From JBHENC01 sp051000345 (GTDB taxonomy: Bacteria > Acidobacteriota > Blastocatellia > Pyrinomonadales > Pyrinomonadaceae): DNA of 7,137 bases. Positions 1-4,949 of this stretch are shown here, piece by piece. Under the pieces are notes generated by a model, which had not been told where the DNA came from, searched no databases, and saw nothing but the letters and a program-made list of their open reading frames with translations. Made by a program: the position numbers and the translations under genes. The stretch is taken from NCBI GenBank assembly GCA_051000345.1, contig JBPCOJ010000075.1:1-7137 (forward strand), given 5' to 3'. Every line of letters starts with the position of its first letter. Position 1 is the first letter of the stretch.

Positions 1-147
1 GTAAAGAAGCCATGGGAATGCAAAGTGTTCGGAACAGCCTGCACGCCGGAGACGCCGATAGGCTCATGCATGGTCTCAAGCGAGGGCGCGTGTGCCGCTT
101 ATTATAACTTCGGGCGGCTGTCGAAAATTGCGCAACGTTCGGTGTGA
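1..147 (+). CDS. hypD: HypD, hydrogenase maturation protein, C-terminal fragment (gene starts outside the window)
   Basis: Only the last 48 codons are present; the frame is open at base 1 and ends at TGA 145-147. HypD is the iron-sulfur scaffold on which, with HypC, the Fe(CN)2CO group of [NiFe]-hydrogenase is assembled. The fragment shows the family's C-terminal signature: V-F-G-T-A-C-T-P-E-T-P-I-G-S-C followed by M-V-S-S-E-G-A-C-A-A-Y-Y. Its four cysteines (fragment residues 7, 14, 23, 31) match the C-terminal cysteine set that binds the HypD [4Fe-4S] cluster. The last 12 residues, FGRLSKIAQRSV, are repeated in diverged form 725 bp downstream (834-872), so the present 3' end may have been replaced when the following cassette arrived. 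The stop overlaps the GTG start of the next gene (GTGA). Confidence 0.95.
   Translation, partial: VKKPWECKVFGTACTPETPIGSCMVSSEGACAAYYNFGRLSKIAQRSV
109..147 (+). repeat. hypD 3'-end repeat, copy 1 (functional gene end)
   Basis: This is the last 13 codons of hypD including the stop. It aligns without gaps to 834-872, with 30 of 39 bases identical. The encoded ends are FGRLSKIAQRSV and FGQLSKIAERTL. Most changes are synonymous or conservative, so both copies look like tails that evolved as coding sequence in a real hypD rather than a random repeat. Confidence 0.85.
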
Positions 148-632
148 AGCATGTTGTGAGTCTGAAAAAAGTTTACATCGAAACCACAGTGGTTAGCTAT
201 CTGACGGCGCGACCAAGCAGAGATTTGATAATTGCGGCTCACCAGCAACTGACAAACGAATGGTGGGACAAGCGGCGGGCAGATTTCGATTTGTATGTCT
301 CACAGTTTGGGATCCGGGAGTCCAGCGCGGGAGACACCGTGATGGCGCAGCAGCGGCTCGACGCCTTAGACGGAATTGCGTTGCTCAGTATCAGTGCCGA
401 AGCCGTTGCTTTATCTCGCACGTTAATAGAAAAAGGCCCGATACCGGAAAAAGCCGAAGTTGACGCTTTACATGTCGCCGTTGCCGCAAGCCATGGTATG
501 GATTACTTACTAACGTGGAATTGCAAGCATATCGCCAATGCCGAAATGCAAATCGGAGTGGCGCGAATTTGTCGTGCGGCAGGATTCGAGCCGCCGGTGA
601 TTTGCACACCGGAAGAACTTTTAGGGAGTTAA
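144..632 (+). CDS. PIN-domain ribonuclease, VapC-like toxin of a type II toxin-antitoxin pair
   Basis: 162 aa. PIN-domain proteins are Mg-dependent RNases; those in VapC-type modules cut RNA and stop growth when not neutralised. The N-terminus has the strand-plus-acid motif V-Y-I-E-T-T-V-V-S-Y-L (E13 in place of the usual Asp). Further candidate active-site acids are E59 and D107 in E-V-D-A-L-H, and the C-terminal part has L-L-T-W-N-C-K-H (residues 122-129). These are typical of the 'YIETT' branch of VapC-like proteins. The GTG start at 144 overlaps the hypD stop and has no clear Shine-Dalgarno sequence, which suggests translational coupling. GTG 156 is an alternative, and relatives usually begin close to K-K-V-Y-I-E. 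The small gene at 635 follows after 2 bp. It has no obvious link to hydrogenase function and is probably a passenger of the candidate cassette. Confidence 0.85.
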   Translation: MKHVVSLKKVYIETTVVSYLTARPSRDLIIAAHQQLTNEWWDKRRADFDLYVSQFGIRESSAGDTVMAQQRLDALDGIALLSISAEAVALSRTLIEKGPIPEKAEVDALHVAVAASHGMDYLLTWNCKHIANAEMQIGVARICRAAGFEPPVICTPEELLGS

Positions 633-634
633 GT

Positions 635-817
635 ATGTGGAAAGATGAAATAGTCGAGGAAGTGCGAAAAGTTCGCGATGAGTACGCGGCAAAGTTTAAC
701 TACGATCTTGAGGCAATCTACAAAGACATCAAAGAAGAGGAAAAAAAGACCCGGCGTAAAGTCGTTTCTTTGCCGCCGAAGAAACCGGAGTTAATTCCGG
801 CAGAGAAAGCATCTTGA
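635..817 (+). CDS. Small charged protein paired with the PIN toxin; possible antitoxin
   Basis: 60 aa, rich in Lys and Glu, beginning MWKDEIVEEVRKVRDEYAAK and ending in a Pro-rich tail (S-L-P-P-K-K-P-E). I chose ATG 635 because AGGGAG at 623-628 sits 6 bp upstream, the gene begins 2 bp after the toxin stop, and the charged sequence starts here. A longer frame from 515 lies entirely over the toxin gene and is rejected. The N-terminal 40 residues are predicted helical and include the phrase F-N-Y-D-L-E-A-I-Y-K-D. I recall similar short proteins beside PIN genes, but I recognise no DNA-binding fold. The antitoxin role rests on position and size. Toxin-first order is less common for vapBC, where the antitoxin usually comes first. 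Confidence 0.75.
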   Translation: MWKDEIVEEVRKVRDEYAAKFNYDLEAIYKDIKEEEKKTRRKVVSLPPKKPELIPAEKAS

Positions 818-833
818 GTTTCAATGAAGCATG

Positions 834-872
834 TTCGGACAGCTGTCGAAAATCGCCGAACGTACACTGTAA
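834..872 (+). pseudogene. hypD 3'-end repeat, copy 2 (displaced hypD tail)
   Basis: Read in frame, this encodes FGQLSKIAERTL and TAA, closely matching the hypD C-terminus FGRLSKIAQRSV. It has no start or upstream hypD sequence: in the same frame it is preceded by TGA (825-827), AGC and ATG. It sits 29 bp before the start of the following gene, where the hypD end would be expected if the PIN cassette were absent. It is most simply the original end of hypD, cut off by the cassette. It could instead be a leftover of a tandem hypD duplication. Confidence 0.75.
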
Positions 873-901
873 AAATTTGATTTCGCAGGGAAAGGTTTGA
901 T

Positions 902-1396
902 ATGGCACACACAGATTCGCGGCGGCTCGATCACGGAGATCGATTTCCGCATTTAGAACTTCAACTCACGGACGACACTACGCTCGCGCTGCCCTCTGCC
1001 GCGAAAAACGGATGGCTTGTCTTCCTTGTTTACAGGGGACACTGGTGAGGATTTTGCCGTCAGCAGTTGGCTGACTTCGAGGGGCATTTCAATGAGTTCA
1101 CAGAACAGCAAACGAAGATCATCGCCGCCTCGGTTGATGACAAAGCGGAAGCGTCGAAGACCATCGCTGAATTGAAGTTGAGCTATCCGGTGGGTTACGG
1201 CTTGAACGCGCGCGACATCTCTGCGCAGACGGGCGCGTTCTTCTCTGCCGCGAAAGAGTATTTGCACGCGACCGGATTCATCATCGGAGCGGACGGCAAA
1301 GTTGCCGAAGCCGTTTACAGCACAGGCCCGATTGGACGCTTAATGCCGACGGACTGCCTGAAAATTATCGCGCATCTCGCAAAAAACAAAGCGTGA
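902..1396 (+). CDS. Peroxiredoxin-like (AhpC/TSA-type redoxin) selenoprotein; in-frame TGA at 1046-1048 read as selenocysteine
   Basis: 164 aa when TGA is read as Sec. This is a thioredoxin-fold redoxin of the peroxiredoxin-like family, likely reducing peroxides or disulfides in the cytoplasm. The start at ATG 902 has AGGGAAAGG at 887-895. The sequence runs G-D-R-F-P-H-L-E-L (12-20), strand W-L-V-F-L-V-Y (38-44), then R-G-H-W-U49-G-F-C52-R-Q-Q-L. Cysteine relatives have R-G-x-W-C-P-F/Y-C here, so U49 replaces the catalytic Cys and C52 remains. After the TGA the same frame continues with family features: I-I-A-A-S-V-D-D, Y-P-V-G-Y-G-L, a tail with A-T-G-F-I-I and S-T-G-P-I-G-R-L, and TGA at 1394-1396. 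A SECIS-like hairpin follows the TGA (1059-1075). A nonsense pseudogene is the alternative, but the exact Cys position, intact frame and hairpin argue against it. It lies between hypD and hypE, so it is probably co-transcribed. Confidence 0.87.
1046..1082 (+). promoter_or_regulatory. Candidate bacterial SECIS element following the Sec codon of the Prx-like gene
   Basis: A perfect 6-bp stem, GTCAGC (1059-1064) with GCTGAC (1070-1075), closes a 5-nt loop AGTTG (1065-1069). Sixteen bases separate the UGA from the loop, close to the 17 in E. coli fdhF. Bacterial SECIS elements typically need a G among the first loop bases; here it is G1066, followed by U. Below an internal loop (CC/TT), a weaker helix of GC, UA and GU pairs joins 1052-1056 to 1078-1082. 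The hairpin lies within the coding sequence, as in other bacterial selenoprotein genes. Confidence 0.75.
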
Positions 1397-1411
1397 GATA
1401 ATGAGTACAAG

Positions 1412-2554
1412 ATGACTGAAGCCTTTACTTCGTCGCCGCTCTTTGAACGAGTCGAACGGGCGCGTAGAAGAAAATCAAAACTCAAGGATACGCACATCAC
1501 GCTCGCGCACGGCAGCGGCGGGCGGGCGATGCACGAACTCGTCGAAGGATTGTTTCTCGAATACCTGCGAAATCCTTTGCTGGAAAAACTCGAAGATCAA
1601 GCAATCTTCGAGATTGGTGAAATAAACGGCGAAGCTGCGCCCGGTCATTCATTCTCGCGCGGCTCGACGAAACTCGCCTTCACGACCGATTCATACGTTG
1701 TCGATCCAATCTTTTTTCCCGGCGGCGACATCGGCAAGCTTGCCGTCAACGGCACGGTCAACGATTTATGCGTGAGCGGCGCGCGTCCTCTTTATCTCTC
1801 CGCCGGATTCATTCTCGAAGAAGGCTTTCCCATCGAAGATTTGAAACGCATACTCGCTTCGATGCGCGCGGCGGCGGAAGAAGCGTGCGTCCGAGTTGTC
1901 ACAGGCGACACGAAGGTTGTGCAGCGCGGAAGCGTGGATAAGATTTTCATTAACACGTCAGGCATCGGAGTAATCGAGTCGCCGGTCAACATCTCCGCCG
2001 CGCACGCAGAGGTGGGAGACACGGTGATTGTCAGCGGAATGATCGGAGACCACGGCACGACGATCATGATTGCGCGCGGCGAACTCGAACTTGAGACGGA
2101 TATTGAAAGCGACAGCGCACCGCTAAATTCGTTGGTGAGAGAGATGATAAACGAGGCCATGCGCCTTGGACAGCCGGACGGCATTCATACCTTGCGCGAT
2201 CCGACGCGCGGCGGCGTGGCGACGACGCTCAACGAAATCTCCGCCAGTTCCGAAGTCTATATAGAAATTTATGAAGAGCGTATTCCCGTGCGCGAAGAAG
2301 TAAAGGGCGCGTGTGAGATTTTGGGTCTCGATCCGCTGTACGTTGCCAACGAAGGACGGCTAATCGCAATTGTGTCAGCCGACATCGCGGAAGCGATAAT
2401 ATCGCGCATGAAGCAAAACATTTACGGGCGCGATGCCTGCATCATCGGCGAAGTGAAGGCGGAGCCGCAGGGAATCGTGGCGATGCGAACAGGTTTTGGC
2501 GGCACGCGCATCGTCGATATGCTCGTCGGCGAGCAGTTGCCCAGAATATGCTGA
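1412..2554 (+). CDS. hypE: HypE, carbamoyl dehydratase for [NiFe]-hydrogenase cyanide ligands
   Basis: 380 aa. HypE takes a carbamoyl group from HypF onto its C-terminal cysteine, dehydrates it with ATP to a thiocyanate, and passes cyanide to iron on HypC-HypD. The protein ends exactly in P-R-I-C (377-380), the diagnostic HypE tail. Other family landmarks are H-G-S-G-G (33-37), T-T-D-S-Y-V-V-D-P (91-99), the nucleotide-binding stretch G-D-I-G-K-L-A-V-N-G-T-V-N-D-L (105-119), V-T-G-D-T-K (163-168) and D-P-T-R-G-G-V-A-T (263-271). SelD and PurM share this fold, but the PRIC end rules out SelD. Residues 1-27 form a charged N-terminal extension before the conserved core. The Shine-Dalgarno is weak (GAG at 1403-1405), so the exact start is less certain. 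It begins 15 bp after the Prx-like gene. Confidence 0.97.
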   Translation: MTEAFTSSPLFERVERARRRKSKLKDTHITLAHGSGGRAMHELVEGLFLEYLRNPLLEKLEDQAIFEIGEINGEAAPGHSFSRGSTKLAFTTDSYVVDPIFFPGGDIGKLAVNGTVNDLCVSGARPLYLSAGFILEEGFPIEDLKRILASMRAAAEEACVRVVTGDTKVVQRGSVDKIFINTSGIGVIESPVNISAAHAEVGDTVIVSGMIGDHGTTIMIARGELELETDIESDSAPLNSLVREMINEAMRLGQPDGIHTLRDPTRGGVATTLNEISASSEVYIEIYEERIPVREEVKGACEILGLDPLYVANEGRLIAIVSADIAEAIISRMKQNIYGRDACIIGEVKAEPQGIVAMRTGFGGTRIVDMLVGEQLPRIC

Positions 2555-2899
2555 GAGTCGATGTTTCAGTCAACACTGTTCGCGCAGTCAAGTCGTTTTT
2601 CGTTTCTTCACTTCGATAAATCGAAGCCGGTCATTTCCTTTTCATTGAAGGTTTCTTGGGAGTATGATGCCGTCGGAAAGCACTTGAGAGAAGATGCGCG
2701 CGTCAAAGGCGTTTGTCGTCCAAACATAAATTAGATTCAGCGTCGGCGTTTCCCATGCGCTTTGCACCGACCTTAAATAATTTGCCCTGACCTTAAGTAA
2801 TAGATATTTCCACACTAATCTTTCCCGGCCTTGAAGCGCATTTGCCGAGGTCTGATAGCTTTAACGTATTTCGATTTTCCATCCTTGAGGAGTAGGTCT
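2555..2899 (+). promoter_or_regulatory. Intergenic region of 345 bp, likely start of the second transcription unit
   Basis: No credible gene is visible here on either strand. It is more A+T-rich in its right half than the flanking genes. It contains a short palindrome CTTCGATAAATCGAAG (2609-2624) without a following T-run, and a pair of direct repeats at 2764-2801. A strong Shine-Dalgarno, GAGGAG (2887-2892), lies 7 bp before the ATPase start. Every other junction from here to the end of the window is short or overlapping, so a promoter for the ATPase-hydrogenase unit probably lies here. No sequence is a convincing -35/-10 pair. Confidence 0.5.
2764..2801 (+). repeat. Tandem direct repeat with 20-bp period, candidate operator
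   Basis: Copy 1 (2764-2781, GCACCGACCTTAAATAAT) and copy 2 (2784-2801, GCCCTGACCTTAAGTAAT) match at 15 of 18 positions. The core GACCTTAA-R-TAAT matches at 12 of 13. Starts are 20 bp apart, close to two helical turns, so two protein copies would bind the same DNA face. The repeat lies about 100 bp before the ATPase start codon, where an activator or repressor could act. The binding role is inferred; I do not recognise the motif. Confidence 0.5.
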
Positions 2900-3712
2900 A
2901 TGAAGATTGCCATTAGCGGTAAGGGCGGCTCCGGTAAAACCACAATTTCAGCGACGCTGACGCGCATTCTTGCGCGGCGCGGTTTGCCTGTGCTGGCGAT
3001 TGACGGCGATCCCAATCCGAATCTGATGCGGGCTTTGGGAGTCAGCGATAGCATTGCAGCGAAGCATATTCCGCGCACCGTCGTCGAACGCCGCACAGAT
3101 GAAACGGGCGCAAATCGTCATGTGCTGACCGTGCCTGTGGCAGAGATTGTCAGAGAGTACGGATTGAAGGCTCCCGACAATGTGACGGTGCTGATCGGGA
3201 CGGGCGTGGATCATCCGGGCGCTGGTTGACTATGCGCGGCTCATGCTGCCGTGCGCAGCATTGTCGGCGAGATCGTCAGCAACTCGAATGATGTGATGGT
3301 CATGGATATGGAAGCATCCATAGAGCATTTGAGCCGCGGCACAATCAGATACGTCGATGCGCTGTTCGTCGTGCTCGAACCTTACTATCGCTCGATGGAG
3401 ACTGCCGGGCGCACCGTGCCGCTCGCGCGCGGGCTTGGCATCGAGCGCATTTACGGCATCGCCAACAAACTACGCAGCCCGCAGGACGAAGAAGCCGTCA
3501 AAGCTTACTGCGGCAATCACGATCTACAATTAATCGCAACGATTCCATTCGATGAAAATGTTGTCGAAGCCGACAGAGTAGGGCGCGCGGTCATTGATTA
3601 CGATGCGGCTTCGCCAATCGTAAAAGAGTTGTCGCGCGTCGCTGATTTTCTTCAAAGTGAAATGCCCGGCGGCGGCAACAACAATGGGGCAAGAGGAAAC
3701 GGACATGCTTAA
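2900..3712 (+). CDS. CooC/ArsA-type P-loop ATPase selenoprotein; in-frame TGA at 3227-3229 read as selenocysteine
   Basis: 270 aa when TGA is read as Sec. It belongs to the MinD/CooC class of deviant-Walker ATPases. CooC helps insert nickel into CO dehydrogenase; near a hydrogenase, a role in metal insertion is likely but inferred. Seen: deviant Walker A G-K-G-G-S-G-K-T-T (7-15, signature Lys8, catalytic Lys13), switch I D-G-D-P-N-P-N (35-41), G-A-G-U110-L-C112-A-A-H (107-115), switch II region M-D-M-E-A-S-I-E-H-L-S-R-G (135-147), and N-K in G-I-A-N-K-L for base recognition. In CooC a C-x-C at nearly the same residues (112 and 114) binds metal between two subunits. Here it is U-x-C. ATG 2900 follows GAGGAG by 7 bp; the frame upstream to 2831 has no support. 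The tail is Gly/Asn-rich. The stop overlaps the next gene by 8 bp. As a TGA-stopped 109-aa protein it would lack switch II and most of the fold. Confidence 0.87.
3227..3261 (+). promoter_or_regulatory. Candidate bacterial SECIS element following the Sec codon of the CooC-like gene
   Basis: A perfect 7-bp stem, ATGCTGC (3243-3249) with GCAGCAT (3255-3261), closes a 5-nt loop CGTGC (3250-3254). Twenty bases separate the UGA from the loop, inside the roughly 16-37 nt range described for bacterial SECIS elements. The second loop base is G3251, followed by U, the same arrangement as in the first hairpin (loop AGTTG). A competing fold pairs TGCGC (3233-3237) with GCGCA (3253-3257), but its loop is too close to the UGA. 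Confidence 0.7.
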
Positions 3713-4013
3713 CAATCTCGATACGATGACGCTCTGGACTTACTCGCTGATTGCGGGCGCGGTTGTAATTTTAATCGTCGCCGCGCTGCTCATCATGCTG
3801 ATTGCCGCCGCAAGGCGCGTGGATAAACACGCGGCTGATATTTGGGTGGCGGGCAAGCACATCGCAGGCAATACCGTTTCGATCTGGATGCTGAATACGA
3901 CCAACAAAGTCGCGGGCGAGATTCTCGAAACCGCCGGGTCTATCAATTCGAGAGCCGCATCGATTGACGATAAAATCTCGATGCTGGCGAACGCTCTCGG
4001 AGTGAGGAAATAA
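3705..4013 (+). CDS. Small membrane-anchored protein, type A copy 1
   Basis: 102 aa. ATG 3705 is chosen because AAGAGGA (3691-3697) lies 7 bp upstream and the frame overlaps the ATPase stop by 8 bp, indicating coupling. One hydrophobic helix spans about residues 11-35 and is followed by Arg-Arg, so the C-terminal part is probably cytoplasmic. The rest is predicted amphipathic helix. Residues 52-98 align without gaps to the third gene of the series (4330-4635), with 20 of 47 identical, including N-T, V-A-G-x-I-L, A-S-I-x-x-K and A-L near the end. I recognise no named family. Its place between a metallocentre ATPase and the hydrogenase subunits suggests a membrane anchor or scaffold for the enzyme, comparable in role to HucM of Huc hydrogenase but not visibly homologous. 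Confidence 0.85.
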   Translation: MLNNLDTMTLWTYSLIAGAVVILIVAALLIMLIAAARRVDKHAADIWVAGKHIAGNTVSIWMLNTTNKVAGEILETAGSINSRAASIDDKISMLANALGVRK

Positions 4014-4016
4014 AAG

Positions 4017-4322
4017 ATGAGATTGCTCACGTGGCTGACCGTTATTTATCTACTCGTGCTGGTGCTGGCGCTCGCCGTCAGCCTTATCACGATCTTCGTT
4101 TATCTATGGCGTATCGGCAGCGCGCTCGCGGCGGTGCAAGGCGAACTCGGGCGAGCGCAAACCCACACCGCGCCGCTCGAAAATCATCTCGAAACAATCA
4201 ACGGCGGGCTTGTCGGTGTGCGCGATGGCTTGCAGTTAGTGGATGAACATTTGTTTGAAACAAACGAGAGTTTGAGCGGGGTCGCAGCTCATTTGGGAAT
4301 CGGCGCAGTAACTCAAAAGTGA
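4017..4322 (+). CDS. Small membrane-anchored protein, type B copy 1
   Basis: 101 aa, starting 3 bp after the preceding stop, with GAGGA in the end of the preceding gene as Shine-Dalgarno. A single long transmembrane helix covers about residues 4-31 (L-L-V-L-V-L-A-L-A-V-S-L), followed by W-R. The remainder is a helical region with hydrophobic residues in heptad-like spacing. Residues 58-78 match the fourth gene of the series at the same residue numbers: E-T at 59-60, N-G-G-L at 62-65, G-L at 71-72, V75 and H78. The protein has no cysteines, so it is unlikely to bind an iron-sulfur cluster; covalent heme is also unlikely. A membrane scaffold, or partner of the type A protein, is the best guess. 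Confidence 0.85.
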   Translation: MRLLTWLTVIYLLVLVLALAVSLITIFVYLWRIGSALAAVQGELGRAQTHTAPLENHLETINGGLVGVRDGLQLVDEHLFETNESLSGVAAHLGIGAVTQK

Positions 4323-4329
4323 GGGAATT

Positions 4330-4635
4330 ATGGAAACGGCAATCATCGTCATCTGGTCTGCCACGCTTATCATCGCGCTCGCTCTGACGCTCTGGATACT
4401 TAAGCTGGTCGAGCTTATCGTGCGAACCGAACAAGACATCCTGAACCTCGCGCAGACGACGCTCAAGGCGGCGCAGGGCATCGAGAGAAACACTGCTTTG
4501 ATTTCAGGCTTGGAAGCGACGAAGGGAGTTGCCGGAAAAATTCTCGGCGCGGCGACGGCAATCGAAGCGGGTTCGGCTTCAATCAAACAAAAGTTGAGTT
4601 CAGTCGGACAGGCGCTGACTAAAAGGAGTTTGTAA
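4330..4635 (+). CDS. Small membrane-anchored protein, type A copy 2
   Basis: 101 aa. The Shine-Dalgarno GAGGGA (4321-4326) overlaps the preceding stop codon, 3 bp from ATG 4330. A transmembrane helix spans about residues 4-25, then an acidic and basic amphipathic helix follows. Residues 50-96 align to residues 52-98 of the first small protein without gaps, so this is a paralogue. The transmembrane segments themselves are less alike than the helical C-terminal part. This suggests that the soluble part makes the specific contact. No cysteines are present. The function is unknown; context again suggests a hydrogenase membrane-attachment role. Confidence 0.85.
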   Translation: METAIIVIWSATLIIALALTLWILKLVELIVRTEQDILNLAQTTLKAAQGIERNTALISGLEATKGVAGKILGAATAIEAGSASIKQKLSSVGQALTKRSL

Positions 4636-4636
4636 A

Positions 4637-4927
4637 ATGGTATTATTGTTGACGATTTTAACTGCGCTGCTCGGCGCGGTTCTTTTGATAGCGTTGGTCG
4701 TCGCGCTCTTTATGGTTTTGCGGACGCTGCAAGCGGTTCGCCGTAGTATCGAGAAAATCAATTTCGGAGTGCGGGCGATTGAGAAGGAAACGGAGATGCT
4801 CGGCGGAGTCGAAACTCTCAACGGCGGGTTGACGGCGCTTGCGGGCGGGCTGGAATCGGTTGCCGCGCATTTTACAAACGTCGATAAAAACATCGGCACA
4901 GTCGGCGAAGCGTTATTGCAGCGATAG
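4637..4927 (+). CDS. Small membrane-anchored protein, type B copy 2
   Basis: 96 aa, beginning 1 bp after the preceding stop, with a strong AAGGAG (4623-4628) 8 bp upstream. The first 29 residues form a very hydrophobic helix, followed by R-T-L-Q-A-V-R-R. The soluble part carries E-T-L-N-G-G-L (59-65), the same residues at the same positions as in the type B protein encoded at 4017-4322, so the two are paralogues. Together with the two type A genes this gives an A-B-A'-B' order. Its stop lies 22 bp before hhyS, so it is certainly in the same operon as the hydrogenase. Confidence 0.85.
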   Translation: MVLLLTILTALLGAVLLIALVVALFMVLRTLQAVRRSIEKINFGVRAIEKETEMLGGVETLNGGLTALAGGLESVAAHFTNVDKNIGTVGEALLQR

Positions 4928-4949
4928 TTCATGCAAGGGAGAAAATTTT

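Larger units (their letters stand above)
109..833 (+). mobile_element. Candidate inserted cassette (PIN toxin plus small partner) bounded by hypD 3'-end copies
   Basis: The stretch from the first TTCGG of the hypD tail to just before the second copy behaves like an insertion that carried its own hypD tail. It restores the hypD reading frame on the left and leaves the displaced tail on the right, 29 bp before the next gene. An exact 11-bp direct repeat, TGAAGCATGTT, occurs at 145-155 and 825-835, at the same two junctions. No integrase or transposase gene lies inside, so site-specific integration by an enzyme encoded elsewhere, or homologous recombination with a related hypD locus, are both possible. 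The repeats are observed; the insertion is inferred. Confidence 0.45.

Noticed and set aside
902..1396. Prx-like gene as a nonsense pseudogene or two separate ORFs
   Set aside because: The single TGA is exactly at the conserved Cys, the frame is intact on both sides, and a SECIS-like hairpin is at the right distance. A TTG start at 1067 would delete the active site.
1792..2184. 130-aa minus-strand ORF antisense to hypE
   Set aside because: It lies wholly inside hypE, is Ser/Thr/Pro-rich in the manner of shadow frames, and has no ribosome site or recognisable motif.
1412..2554. SelD (selenophosphate synthetase) as the identity of this PurM/HypE-fold gene
   Set aside because: It would fit the selenium theme, but the protein ends in P-R-I-C and sits beside hypD, which identifies HypE. 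It also lacks the SelD N-terminal Cys/Sec loop.
2609..2624. Palindrome CTTCGATAAATCGAAG as a terminator after hypE
   Set aside because: The stem is short and A/T-containing, with no T-run directly after it on either strand.
2642..2815. Open minus-strand stretch in the intergenic region containing the phrase F-D-A-R-I-F-S-Q-V-L-S-D-G
   Set aside because: It has no start codon with a ribosome site, is short, and I could match it to no family. A degraded gene is possible but cannot be supported.
2831..3229. A 132-aa protein ending at the TGA 3227-3229, and a separate one from GTG 3251
   Set aside because: Both parts share one frame and together give one complete ATPase. Neither fragment has a full fold. 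GTG 3251 has no ribosome site, and the extension from 2831 to 2899 lies upstream of a strong GAGGAG-ATG start.
3233..3257. Alternative hairpin TGCGC/GCGCA directly after the second TGA
   Set aside because: Its loop begins only about 11 nt after the UGA and has no G in its first positions. The 3243-3261 hairpin fits bacterial SECIS rules better.
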